Assembly: GCF_005233845.1 (NCBI RefSeq)
Contig: NZ_SZQL01000005.1
Coordinates: 62,001-126,000 of the forward strand
DNA: 64,000 nucleotides
Direction of reading: 5' to 3'
Source of the DNA: Ilyomonas limi
Lineage (GTDB): Bacteria; Bacteroidota; Bacteroidia; Chitinophagales; Chitinophagaceae
Every line of letters starts with the position of its first letter. The stretch's first letter is position 1. Positions 44,805 to 53,056 of the stretch are shown in pieces. A program made the translations under genes and the position numbers. Under the pieces are notes generated by a model, which was not told the origin of the DNA, searched no databases, and saw only the letters and a list, made by a program, of their open reading frames with translations.

Positions 44805-46526
44805 TCAGATGTTTCCTTTCTTCAGTTCATCTGCTGCATAGTTTGCCGCTCTTGCAGCTAGTGCCATAAATGTAAGTGATGGATTTTGTGTGGAGGTAGA
44901 AGTCATGCAGGCACCATCTGTTACAAACACATTATTGCAATTGTGAAACTGATTATGCGCATTCAGCAATGATGTTTTTTGGTCTTTACCCATGCGGCAG
45001 CCACCCATTTCGTGTATATCCAGGCCGGGCGCCTGGTGACTGTCGTTGGTCTGAATGTTTTTGCAGCCTGCTTTATCAAACATCTCCTGGGCAACCATAA
45101 AAAAGTCATTCATACTTTTCACATCATTATCATCATAATCAACAGCGGTAATGAGTTGCGGAATGCCCCATGCATCCACTTTATCTTTACTCAACCGCAC
45201 ATGATTGCTTTCTTTTGGGATTGTTTCGCCCTGCATCATAATGCTTACATACCAGTTGCCGGGTTCGCTTATTGCATCTTTATATGCCCCGCCAATACCA
45301 TCGGCATATGCACGACCTCTGCCAGCGCCAAAAAACACCATATAGCCGCGCAAGAAATCTGTTTCCTGCTTATGCACGTTGCGGAAGTTGGGCATCATTG
45401 GTTGTGTAGGCCTTCTTCCATAATAGTAACTGTCTGGCGGGCCATCATAAGTAGCACCGGCAGTGCCACGATAGTTGTGAAAAGCTACATATTTGCCCAG
45501 CAAGCCATTGTCGTTGCCCAAACCATTTGGAAAACGGCTGGAAGTAGAGTTAAGTAAAATTAAATTGCTGTTGAGACAGGCGGCATTTACAAAGATCACC
45601 TTTGCATAATACTCCGTTGCTTTTTTGGTGTGTGCATCTATCACGCGCACGCCGGTTGCTTTTTCCTTTTTATCATCATATATAATTGAATGCACTACAC
45701 TGCCGGGTTGTATAGTTAAATTGCCGGTTTTTAACGCCCACGGAATGGTAGAAGCATTGGAACTAAAGTAACCGCCATATGGGCAGCCCCGCTCGCAAAG
45801 GCTACGTGCCTGGCACTGGTTGCGACCTTGCTGAATATGTATTTCTTTGGGTTGTGTAAGATGTGCGCAACGCCCCTGCACTACATAGCGGTTGTTATAA
45901 GCAGCATTTATTTTCTGACTGATAGTTTTCTCCACACTGTTCATTTCCCAGGCAGGCAAAAACTCGCCGTCAGGCAAAGTATCCACGCCGTCTTTATTAC
46001 CGCTGATGCCTGCAAAGGCTTCCACATGCGAGTACCAGGGCGCGAGGTCTTTGTAGCGGATAGGCCAGTCAACTGCAAAGCCATCGCGGGCAGGACCTTC
46101 AAAGTCGTACTTGCTCCAGCGTTGCGTTTGGCGCGCCCACAGCAGCGATTTGCCGCCTACCTGATAGCCGCGAATCCAGTCGTACGGCTTCTCCTGTATG
46201 TAGGGATGTTCATTGTCTTTTACAAAGAAATGCTGCGTGGCTTCGTTAAAGGCATAACATCTTTTTACTATTGGGTTTTCTTCCTCCATTTGTAGTGGAA
46301 TTTGGAGGTGATGCGGAAACTCCCAGGGCGCTTTGGTAGCAGTGGGATAACCTTTTATATGCACTACGTTTTCTCCGCGTTCGAGCATCAATGTTTTCAA
46401 ACCACGGTCGCACAATTCTTTGGCAGCCCAGCTACCGCTTATGCCGCTGCCAATAACAATAGCATCAAAAGTATGTTTGTCAATGCCGCCTGCATTGATG
46501 TTGATATGGGAAGAATCGCCTGGCAT
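44805..46526 (-). CDS. GMC family oxidoreductase
   Basis: A 573-residue FAD flavoenzyme. The dinucleotide-binding motif is IVIGSGISGSWAAKEL with MLERGENVV at the end of strand 2. GYQVGGKSLLWARQTQRW is the FAD-covering GGxS/T-type segment, and HEMGGCRMGKD then STSTQNPSLTFMALAARAA form the C-terminal catalytic region (His of the HEMGGCR motif; Asn in QNPSLT). It resembles glucose-methanol-choline and gluconate-2-dehydrogenase-like subunits that oxidise sugars or polyols. No signal peptide is visible and the usual small gluconate-dehydrogenase subunit is not adjacent. It is monocistronic. Confidence 0.9.
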   Translation of the reverse strand: MPGDSSHININAGGIDKHTFDAIVIGSGISGSWAAKELCDRGLKTLMLERGENVVHIKGYPTATKAPWEFPHHLQIPLQMEEENPIVKRCYAFNEATQHFFVKDNEHPYIQEKPYDWIRGYQVGGKSLLWARQTQRWSKYDFEGPARDGFAVDWPIRYKDLAPWYSHVEAFAGISGNKDGVDTLPDGEFLPAWEMNSVEKTISQKINAAYNNRYVVQGRCAHLTQPKEIHIQQGRNQCQARSLCERGCPYGGYFSSNASTIPWALKTGNLTIQPGSVVHSIIYDDKKEKATGVRVIDAHTKKATEYYAKVIFVNAACLNSNLILLNSTSSRFPNGLGNDNGLLGKYVAFHNYRGTAGATYDGPPDSYYYGRRPTQPMMPNFRNVHKQETDFLRGYMVFFGAGRGRAYADGIGGAYKDAISEPGNWYVSIMMQGETIPKESNHVRLSKDKVDAWGIPQLITAVDYDDNDVKSMNDFFMVAQEMFDKAGCKNIQTNDSHQAPGLDIHEMGGCRMGKDQKTSLLNAHNQFHNCNNVFVTDGACMTSTSTQNPSLTFMALAARAANYAADELKKGNI

Positions 46527-46825
46527 AATGACTATGATATGGTTGAAGTGTGAGGCTCAAATGTATGGGATTTGTAAGAATGAGCAGTAAGCGATGTAAG
46601 GATATTTTTAAGCAAATAATTGTTTGCTGGTGAAGAACACCAACAGAGGCGAAAAGACAGGTAATAAAACCATCAAATTAATGATAGTTATGAAAAAGTA
46701 TAAAACTTTATACATAAGAATTCCCTTACATAAGTTTTTGAGACTAATCGGGCGAATGTTTAAGAATCTTTACTACACCCGCTAATTGATAGATATAGAG
46801 GTCTTTGTATTAGTTTGATTTTGTG

Positions 46826-47329
46826 CTACCTCAATGTAATCAGCAAATACCTCATCAAAAGGGGGGGGGTAATAATACCATCCCCGTTGGTATCCAAAAA
46901 CTTTGGCGATCCTATAATGGGTGCCGGTATTTGCACCGGACTTGCATCAATTTGGGCTTGTGTTTGAAATATGCCTTTTTTCAGCAAGCCATTAATGGTG
47001 TTTGCAGCATTGCCTTTTTCAACAGTAAAAAAATATTCGCTTTTATATTCTACCAGTATGCTCGCGGTTAAGGCGCCATTTGTTATGGCTGTATATTCCG
47101 GAGCTTTATTACTCATTATATCGCTTTCCGAATCATAAAGCTTTACTATAGCGCCGCTTACCACATCTATTGCAGTGTTGAATGCAGCCCAGCTATTGCC
47201 ATCTTTTACAGTGATTTCAACCCTGGTAGCAGGAAGCATTACTGTACCGTTTCTGGTGCAGGAAAATAATGATAAGGTTATAAAAAATCCCAAAAGCTGA
47301 ATGAGTATGGCCCGTTGCATAGCATACAT
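46826..47329 (-). CDS. lipoprotein of unknown function with homopolymer-shifted C-terminus
   Basis: Lipoprotein signal MYAMQRAILIQLLGFFITL with lipobox FSC. The mature part has a beta-sandwich-like segment (RVEITVKDGNSWAAFNTAID, GAIVKLYDSESD, VEYKSEYFFTVEKG) and a calcium-loop-like motif, FLDTNGDGIIT. As written it ends PPLLMRYLLITLR, which looks unnatural. With one more C in the run at 46861-46869 the frame would read PPPFDEVFADYIEVAQNQ and end at 46792, a more convincing terminus. Single gene on the minus strand. Confidence 0.7.
   Translation of the reverse strand: MYAMQRAILIQLLGFFITLSLFSCTRNGTVMLPATRVEITVKDGNSWAAFNTAIDVVSGAIVKLYDSESDIMSNKAPEYTAITNGALTASILVEYKSEYFFTVEKGNAANTINGLLKKGIFQTQAQIDASPVQIPAPIIGSPKFLDTNGDGIITPPLLMRYLLITLR
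46861..46869. repeat. nine-base G homopolymer inside a gene end
   Basis: A run of nine G (nine C on the coding minus strand) lies within the lipoprotein gene just after its DTNGDG motif. Its length sets which C-terminus is made. Runs of this kind are prone to slippage in replication and to sequencing error. Confidence 0.85.
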
Positions 47330-47609
47330 TTTTAAGGGTGGATAGAACAGGTTTGTGACCTTGACAGAATGCCCAAACCTACCATTTGAATGTTACGGCA
47401 ACAATGAGAAAAACACAGTATTATAGCGGTATCATGGTAATGCTTATACCACAAATAATACAAAAAATGCATTAATGCATACAAAATGAGCAATAAACAG
47501 GAGCGTAATAATGAAATACCGGGATTGCGGAAGGATTATTTATAAAAAGTATCACATACCTGCGCAACTAACAGGCAGGTCGTTTAATTTTAATCCCTAA
47601 AAATAACCA

Positions 47610-48080
47610 ATGGCTGTAAAAATTTTACGTACACATAAGCGCATAGCAATGGTAGCGCACGATCATAAAAAACAGGAACTGATAAACTGGGCGGTAAAAA
47701 ATAAAGCAATATTGGCCCGGCACGAGTTGATTGCTACCGGTACTACCGGCCGCCTGCTGGAGGATGCTATGGACATGCCTGTACGGCAAATGCTGAGTGG
47801 TCCGCTGGGCGGCGACCAGCAAATGGGATCCATGATTGCCAGTGGCGCTATTGATATGATGATATTTTTTTGGGACCCGATGGAAGCACAGCCGCACGAC
47901 AGCGATGTGAAAGCGCTGCTGCGTCTTGGTGTGGTGTGGAATATACCTATGGCTTGCTGCCAGGCTACCGCCGATTTTATACTAACATCGCCGTTTATGC
48001 ACGGTGAGTATGAAGCCCTTGTACCCGACTACAGCGATTACCTGCATCGCCCGATAGCAGAAGAGAATGGTGTAAAATAA
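47610..48080 (+). CDS. mgsA: methylglyoxal synthase
   Basis: Converts dihydroxyacetone phosphate to methylglyoxal and phosphate. The 156-residue protein carries the family's landmarks: MVAHDHKKQELINW with the conserved HDxxK, ATGTTGRLLEDAMDM (phosphate binding), LSGPLGGDQQMGSMIASG with the catalytic Asp, and MMIFFWDPMEAQPHDSDVKA with the His-Asp pair. The length is near that of E. coli MgsA (152). It offers a bypass of lower glycolysis under phosphate limitation. It is followed after 91 bases by an aldose epimerase on the same strand. Confidence 0.96.
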   Translation: MAVKILRTHKRIAMVAHDHKKQELINWAVKNKAILARHELIATGTTGRLLEDAMDMPVRQMLSGPLGGDQQMGSMIASGAIDMMIFFWDPMEAQPHDSDVKALLRLGVVWNIPMACCQATADFILTSPFMHGEYEALVPDYSDYLHRPIAEENGVK

Positions 48081-48171
48081 TAACCATATTTTTTAGTTGA
48101 TTAAGTTTGAACGATTATTGCAAGTGATTAACTGTCTATTATTTAACTTCATTTATAAAAACCAATAACCT

Positions 48172-49125
48172 ATGTCTTTTGAAGTTTCGGTTGCCGGAAA
48201 CGGAGGGGAAGAAAAAATTGTGTTGAAAGAGTCTTTTACAGGCACACAGGCAGAAATTTATGCGTTTGGCGCTTTGCTTAATTCTTTTTGTTTGCAGCGC
48301 AGCGATAAAACCATAAATGTAATGTATGCCTATAAAAGTGTAGAAGACGCAAAGAAGAATCTCACGCCGTTGTTTCAGGGGGCTAAGCTAAGCCCTTTTG
48401 TATGCCGGATGCGCGATGGCAAATACACATTTGAAAACGAGAAATATCATATTGAAAAATATTACCTGAAACAGGATGCCATCCATGGTTTGATCTTCGA
48501 TAAGCATTACAAAATAAAGGAAAAAGGCGCCACAGAAACGTATGCTTTTGTAACGCTTGCGTATGAATATCGCCTGGAAGACAAAGGCTATCCGTTTGTT
48601 TATAATACCGAAGTAACGTACCGGTTACAAAGCAGCAACCATCTAAGTGTAACCACAGTAGTTACCAACGAAACAAGCCGCGATATACCACTTAGCGATG
48701 GCTGGCATCCATACTTTCATTTAGGCAATACCATCAACGATCTGGAGTTGCAATTTCGTAGTATATACAAGGTAGTGTTTGATGATCGTTTGTTACCCAC
48801 CGGCAATTATGAGCCTTACACCCGCTTTAATACCCCGCAACTGCTGGGCGATACACAATTGGATAACTGCTTTGTGTTAAGCAATGATTTTTCGCGGCCA
48901 GCCTGTATTCTGCGCGATGAAAAAGCAGGTTTACAATTAAGCATTATACCCGAACCGAGTTACCCATATTTGCAAATATATACGCCCGATAACCGCCGCG
49001 GTATAGCGGTAGAAAATTTAAGTAGCCCGCCGGATGCTTTTAATAATGCAATTAATCTTATTATTTTAAAACCTGGCGAAAGTGCCAGTTTTACTACAGC
49101 CTATCAGTTACAATGGATAGGGTAG
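48172..49125 (+). CDS. aldose 1-epimerase family protein
   Basis: A 317-residue galactose-mutarotase superfamily protein. Segments typical of the fold: IYAFGALLNSFCLQRSD near the start, DAIHGLIFDKHYKI with the substrate-site His, LSDGWHPYFHLGNTINDLEL (second His), DNCFVLSNDF and AVENLSSPPDAFNN with the C-terminal catalytic Glu. No signal peptide, so it is probably cytoplasmic and interconverts sugar anomers. Likely in one transcript with mgsA, although the 91-base gap leaves room for a separate promoter. Confidence 0.9.
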   Translation: MSFEVSVAGNGGEEKIVLKESFTGTQAEIYAFGALLNSFCLQRSDKTINVMYAYKSVEDAKKNLTPLFQGAKLSPFVCRMRDGKYTFENEKYHIEKYYLKQDAIHGLIFDKHYKIKEKGATETYAFVTLAYEYRLEDKGYPFVYNTEVTYRLQSSNHLSVTTVVTNETSRDIPLSDGWHPYFHLGNTINDLELQFRSIYKVVFDDRLLPTGNYEPYTRFNTPQLLGDTQLDNCFVLSNDFSRPACILRDEKAGLQLSIIPEPSYPYLQIYTPDNRRGIAVENLSSPPDAFNNAINLIILKPGESASFTTAYQLQWIG

Positions 49126-49145
49126 AGGATACGAGGTGGTACTTT

Positions 49146-49300
49146 CGTCATTGCGAGCGCCAGCGAAGCAATCTGTGCTATACCTTAAGTAATCATTGAT
49201 GGATTATTTTAACCTTTAAGGTTATAGCAATAAGGAATCTATAAAGGTATTGTTGATTGTATTTTCATTTACAGATTGCTTCGCCACGCTCGCAACGACG
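49146..49300. repeat. inverted pair of REP-like sequences
   Basis: Arms of about 29-30 bases at 49146-49175 and 49272-49300, both variants of CGTCATTGCGAGCG...CGAAGCAATCTG, face each other around a spacer of about 96 bases. They differ at only a few positions. The spacer has no ORF. The layout resembles REP/BIME-type mobile elements; no RAYT transposase gene is in the window. Confidence 0.75.
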
Positions 49301-49390
49301 GTGCATATACTGGTGTTTAAGAGCGCAATTATGAGCGATGACAGTATATCAAATATTCAATGGAAGTAAAATAGTTCTTTACCAAAAACA

Positions 49391-49421
49391 CCAAAGCCAC
49401 CGCATAATGCGGTGGCTTTGG
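49391..49421. terminator. bidirectional terminator, near-perfect palindrome
   Basis: A perfect 15-bp inverted repeat around one central base (49391-49405 with 49407-49421), GC-rich in the middle and A/T-rich outside. It sits 24 bases from the M1 aminopeptidase stop (minus strand) and also faces the aldose epimerase, so it can end both transcripts. Confidence 0.85.
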
Positions 49422-49444
49422 CATAGTATAAAACGAAAGGCTTT

Positions 49445-51928
49445 CTATTTCAGTTTGCCTTGTAAATAATTAATTTCTTCATCTATGCCTGCCGGTGCAT
49501 TGCCAGGCGTTTTCAGCCCTTGTTTATATTGCAGCAATGATTGCAACTGCGCTTCCATGTCTTCGGCGAGTTTGGGTACAAACATACCAACCCGGTTTTT
49601 TAAATTCACTGCTGCATCTACTGCTTTCTTAAAGTGCGCTACATCCTGCACCCTGCGCAGGTACAGCACCAGGTTACTATACATATCTATTTTATCCATT
49701 GGTGCTGCAGTGGCAAAACTGTTATAAACTGTATCAAAATCAGCATCGGTTTTAGTAAGATAAGACAGCGATTCTACTGCTTGCTCCAGCCTGCCTTTGG
49801 CATCCCGCGAAAGTGTAGGCAGCAAGGATAAAGCTTTTGCTTCATCAATCCCTAAAAGCGCTTCCAAAGCAGCACCAGCTATGCTGTAGGAAGAATCCTT
49901 AGTGTTTTGAATAAAAAAGTCTTCATCACTTTTTCTTTTCAGCGTACCCAATACATCTATTGCTGCAGCACGGTTGGGACGATAAGCATCTGTATGTGCA
50001 ATTGTTTCAATAGCAGGTATCATTTCAGGTGTTGGCTTTACCACCTTTATAATCTGCAAAGCCGTAGTACGAATGTCGTAAAAGGCATCTTTCAGTGCCG
50101 TATTCAGCAGGCTCATGGCACCGGCAGTATCGCTGTGCTGTGCGGCATATTGCAGCGCCTCTATTTTATCTACATAATTACCTGCATGGTTGTACTGAAA
50201 TACATATTCTGCCAGTGTTTTATTGTCTTGTTTTTCTGCCAGTAAATATTTATCGGCATCTACGTTTATCAAGTCGGGTTTGCTCCCTGCCGGAAAATAA
50301 AACGTATCTGCGCGATCTTTCATCCACACATTGTAGCGGGTTTTATTGCTGCCATTATACACGTCTATTGCAAAAGGTAGTTGAAATACCGTATCCTGCT
50401 GTTGCACCTGTTTCATAAATACTTTGGCGGTCTTATTGTTTGCATCATAATCGTAACTGATGCTGAGCATAGGATGCCCGTGACCAAAGTACCATTGATT
50501 AAAAAACCAGTTTAAATCTTTGCCGCTTACCTGTTCCAGTGCCTGGCGCAACTGGTGCGCTTCGGCATTGCCGTATTCATACGTATGGAGGTATAAATTC
50601 AAGCCTTTGAAAAAAGCACTGTCGCCCAGGTAATGACGCAACATATTCAGTATGCGACCACCTTTTTGATAGCTTACGAGGTCGAACATATCTTCCTGGT
50701 TTTGATAATAAAAACGTACTAAATTTTTAGTATCCGACTGCGGCGAACCTAAGTATTGCTGCATGTCTTCATAGTTCTTTCGTTCGCCTTCTTCTTTGCC
50801 ATATTTGTGCTCGCGCCACAGCACTTCGCTGTAGTTGGCAAAGCTTTCATTAAGCGTCAAATTGCTCCAGCTTTCTGCTGTTACCAAATCACCAAACCAT
50901 TGGTGAAACAACTCGTGCGATACATAATCTTCATACTTATTACCATCTACCAATTGCCGCGCATTTTGCTGTACTGCATCGGTATGCAAAGTGGCTGTTG
51001 TGTTTTCCATAGCACCACTTACATAATCGCGGCCGGTCATCTGCGAATATTTTTGCCATGGAAAATCATAGTGCAGCAGTGTGGAGTAAAACTGGATCAT
51101 CTCCGGCGTTAAGCCAAATATTTTGCGGGCTACCGGCGCATATTCTTTTTCTACATAATAGTTTACTTCTTTATTGCGCCATTTGTCTTTAACAATTGCA
51201 AAATCGCCCACGCCCATAAAGAACAGATAAGGGCTGTGTGGCTTATCCATCTTCCACGTGTCGGTGCGTGTGCCATCGCTGTTTGTTTTTTGAGTAACCA
51301 ATAAACCATTGGACAGTGTAACGTATTTAGCCGGCACCGTCATCGTGATTTCTTCGGTTGTTTTTTGGTTGGTTTCATCTATTGTTGGAAACCAAACAGA
51401 GTTGGCAGATGTTTCACCTTGCGTCCATATTTCCGTTGGCTTATTTTTCTCTGTTCCTTTTGGATTGATAAAATATAAACCTTTTGCATCGGTAATGGCA
51501 GCGCTGCCTTCGGTCTTTAGTTCATTAGGTTTAGAGGTGTAATCTATATACACAACATAGTTTTCATTAGCCTTATAGGTTTTATCTAAACGGATGTTCA
51601 GCTTCAGACTGTCATAAGTATATTTTAGGAGTATATTTTTGCTCCCTTTTACCAGCGCAACCGTATGAATATCCATGCCTTTTGCATCAAGCGTAAGTGA
51701 GTCGGTAGGATAAAAATGCGGATGCAGCGTGAGCCACGCCTTACCATACAGATACGCTTTGTCGAAGTCGAATTTTACATCCAGCCTGGTATTGATAACA
51801 TCGTTAATTTTTGTGGCAGAGGCCCGGTATTCTTTTTTCCATGAATTATCTTGCTGCCCATTGCCAAAATGCTGCGCCTGTGCTGCCATGCAGGAAAGCA
51901 ATAGCAAAGCGGTAACTATTTTTTTCAT
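49445..51928 (-). CDS. M1 family aminopeptidase
   Basis: An 827-residue zinc metallopeptidase from ATG 51928 (MKKIVTALLLLSCMAAQAQ, a signal peptide); the upstream ATG at 51952 would bury the signal. Motifs in order: exopeptidase motif SGAMENTTATLHT, zinc site VSHELFHQWFGDLV (HExxH) with the third ligand Glu 18 residues on in LNESFANYSE, and a catalytic Tyr region LVSYQKGGRIL. The C-terminal 250 residues form HEAT-like helical repeats. It removes N-terminal residues from peptides in the periplasm or at the surface. Monocistronic, with a strong terminator. Confidence 0.95.
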   Translation of the reverse strand: MKKIVTALLLLSCMAAQAQHFGNGQQDNSWKKEYRASATKINDVINTRLDVKFDFDKAYLYGKAWLTLHPHFYPTDSLTLDAKGMDIHTVALVKGSKNILLKYTYDSLKLNIRLDKTYKANENYVVYIDYTSKPNELKTEGSAAITDAKGLYFINPKGTEKNKPTEIWTQGETSANSVWFPTIDETNQKTTEEITMTVPAKYVTLSNGLLVTQKTNSDGTRTDTWKMDKPHSPYLFFMGVGDFAIVKDKWRNKEVNYYVEKEYAPVARKIFGLTPEMIQFYSTLLHYDFPWQKYSQMTGRDYVSGAMENTTATLHTDAVQQNARQLVDGNKYEDYVSHELFHQWFGDLVTAESWSNLTLNESFANYSEVLWREHKYGKEEGERKNYEDMQQYLGSPQSDTKNLVRFYYQNQEDMFDLVSYQKGGRILNMLRHYLGDSAFFKGLNLYLHTYEYGNAEAHQLRQALEQVSGKDLNWFFNQWYFGHGHPMLSISYDYDANNKTAKVFMKQVQQQDTVFQLPFAIDVYNGSNKTRYNVWMKDRADTFYFPAGSKPDLINVDADKYLLAEKQDNKTLAEYVFQYNHAGNYVDKIEALQYAAQHSDTAGAMSLLNTALKDAFYDIRTTALQIIKVVKPTPEMIPAIETIAHTDAYRPNRAAAIDVLGTLKRKSDEDFFIQNTKDSSYSIAGAALEALLGIDEAKALSLLPTLSRDAKGRLEQAVESLSYLTKTDADFDTVYNSFATAAPMDKIDMYSNLVLYLRRVQDVAHFKKAVDAAVNLKNRVGMFVPKLAEDMEAQLQSLLQYKQGLKTPGNAPAGIDEEINYLQGKLK

Positions 51929-52081
51929 TTGTTTTTTGTATAAAGCGAGCAAATGTAAAAGGTGAACAGAGGAAAGAAAACTTTTTGGGAGGAAAGATTG
52001 ACAAGGGTTTGTTAAGGATGAGCCATTAAAAACTATTATGATCTAAACGAAGTGCCGGACAGCATTGGAGGCATGTGTAAA

Positions 52082-52097
52082 CCTGTTTATAAACAGG
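52082..52097. repeat. 16-base perfect palindrome
   Basis: CCTGTTTATAAACAGG, 63 bases downstream of the minus-strand gene at 52160 and 154 bases upstream of the aminopeptidase start. It could be a weak terminator (6-bp stem, TATA loop) or an operator for the aminopeptidase; the sequence does not decide. Confidence 0.4.
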
Positions 52098-52159
52098 CTT
52101 CTTTCAATCCTGAAATTAAGTTAGTACAATTTAAGTGTTATACTTTTATCTAAGATGCG

Positions 52160-52849
52160 TTAATCTTTCAAAAAAACGATTATTGCTTTTAGGTCTGCTT
52201 CTTTGTTAAAGGCAATTTTATTATCCTTACAATACTGCTCTACCGCTGCTTGCTTTTTCCCAAACAGTTTAATAATATTTTTCTTGTTTGCAGGCAAAAA
52301 GTGATTATAGGTATCGCCTATATAATAAGCTGTTTGTTTGTTAATAACGAGTTCCTTATCCTCGGTAAGATTGGTTACCCGGTTTTGTAAACGCACCGAA
52401 CTAACAGTAGTAATGGCTGAAGTAGAAGAAACCTGACCATAGCCACCCGCTTTCTTTACATCGCCCATCGCCAATGTTTCCCGCTTTGCCAGTTTTGCCG
52501 TGGCATTGCCGGCAACTAATTGCAAGTAATTTTTATCATAAAAGAAAGTATCGCTGCCAATTGCGATGTATTTAATAGTGACTTCGTTTGCTACAGCCAG
52601 CGTATCTCCATTAGGTGCAATGAACTGCATTTCGCTGGTGAGTAAATTATAATCCATTAAAGCATGCGATGTAGTACCATCTCTAAAAAAAACACCGCCG
52701 CTTGTAAATTGCGGATAAAGAAACTTTATGCTGGCGGGAAGTGTTGCGTTTACATCTTCTCCAGGCTTTATGGTATAGGAATCAGCTTGTGCATAAGCGG
52801 TATAAGTATATAGAAGTAAAATAAACAGGGTAAGCAGAATGGTTTTCAT
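52160..52849 (-). CDS. secreted protein, unknown function
   Basis: A 229-residue protein with a signal peptide (MKTILLTLFILLLYTYTAYAQ). The mature part is beta-rich to about residue 150 (ASIKFLYPQFTSGGVFFRDG, EMQFIAPNGDTLAVANEVTI), with a helical C-terminal 60 residues rich in Lys (FLPANKKNIIKLFGKKQAAV). The last region looks like the 'K.F...K..V..Y...N.I.F....DL..I..F' tail common to Bacteroidota secreted orphan proteins. No catalytic motif. Single gene. Confidence 0.75.
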   Translation of the reverse strand: MKTILLTLFILLLYTYTAYAQADSYTIKPGEDVNATLPASIKFLYPQFTSGGVFFRDGTTSHALMDYNLLTSEMQFIAPNGDTLAVANEVTIKYIAIGSDTFFYDKNYLQLVAGNATAKLAKRETLAMGDVKKAGGYGQVSSTSAITTVSSVRLQNRVTNLTEDKELVINKQTAYYIGDTYNHFLPANKKNIIKLFGKKQAAVEQYCKDNKIAFNKEADLKAIIVFLKD

Positions 52850-53056
52850 TTAAGGTTGTTTTGTTTCAAATTTACCCAAAAAGAACAGCGTGCAATAAAT
52901 TATGTTTTAAAAGCAGCGGGGACGCTGGCTTAACACATAATTCCATTGATACTCAAACATTTTTTCTATTATTTTATTTTGAATGCTTACATTAGCACTG
53001 GCTAACAGCTTTCTTCGTTTCTTTCTTCTATACTAATTATCTTAAAAATCTCTCTT

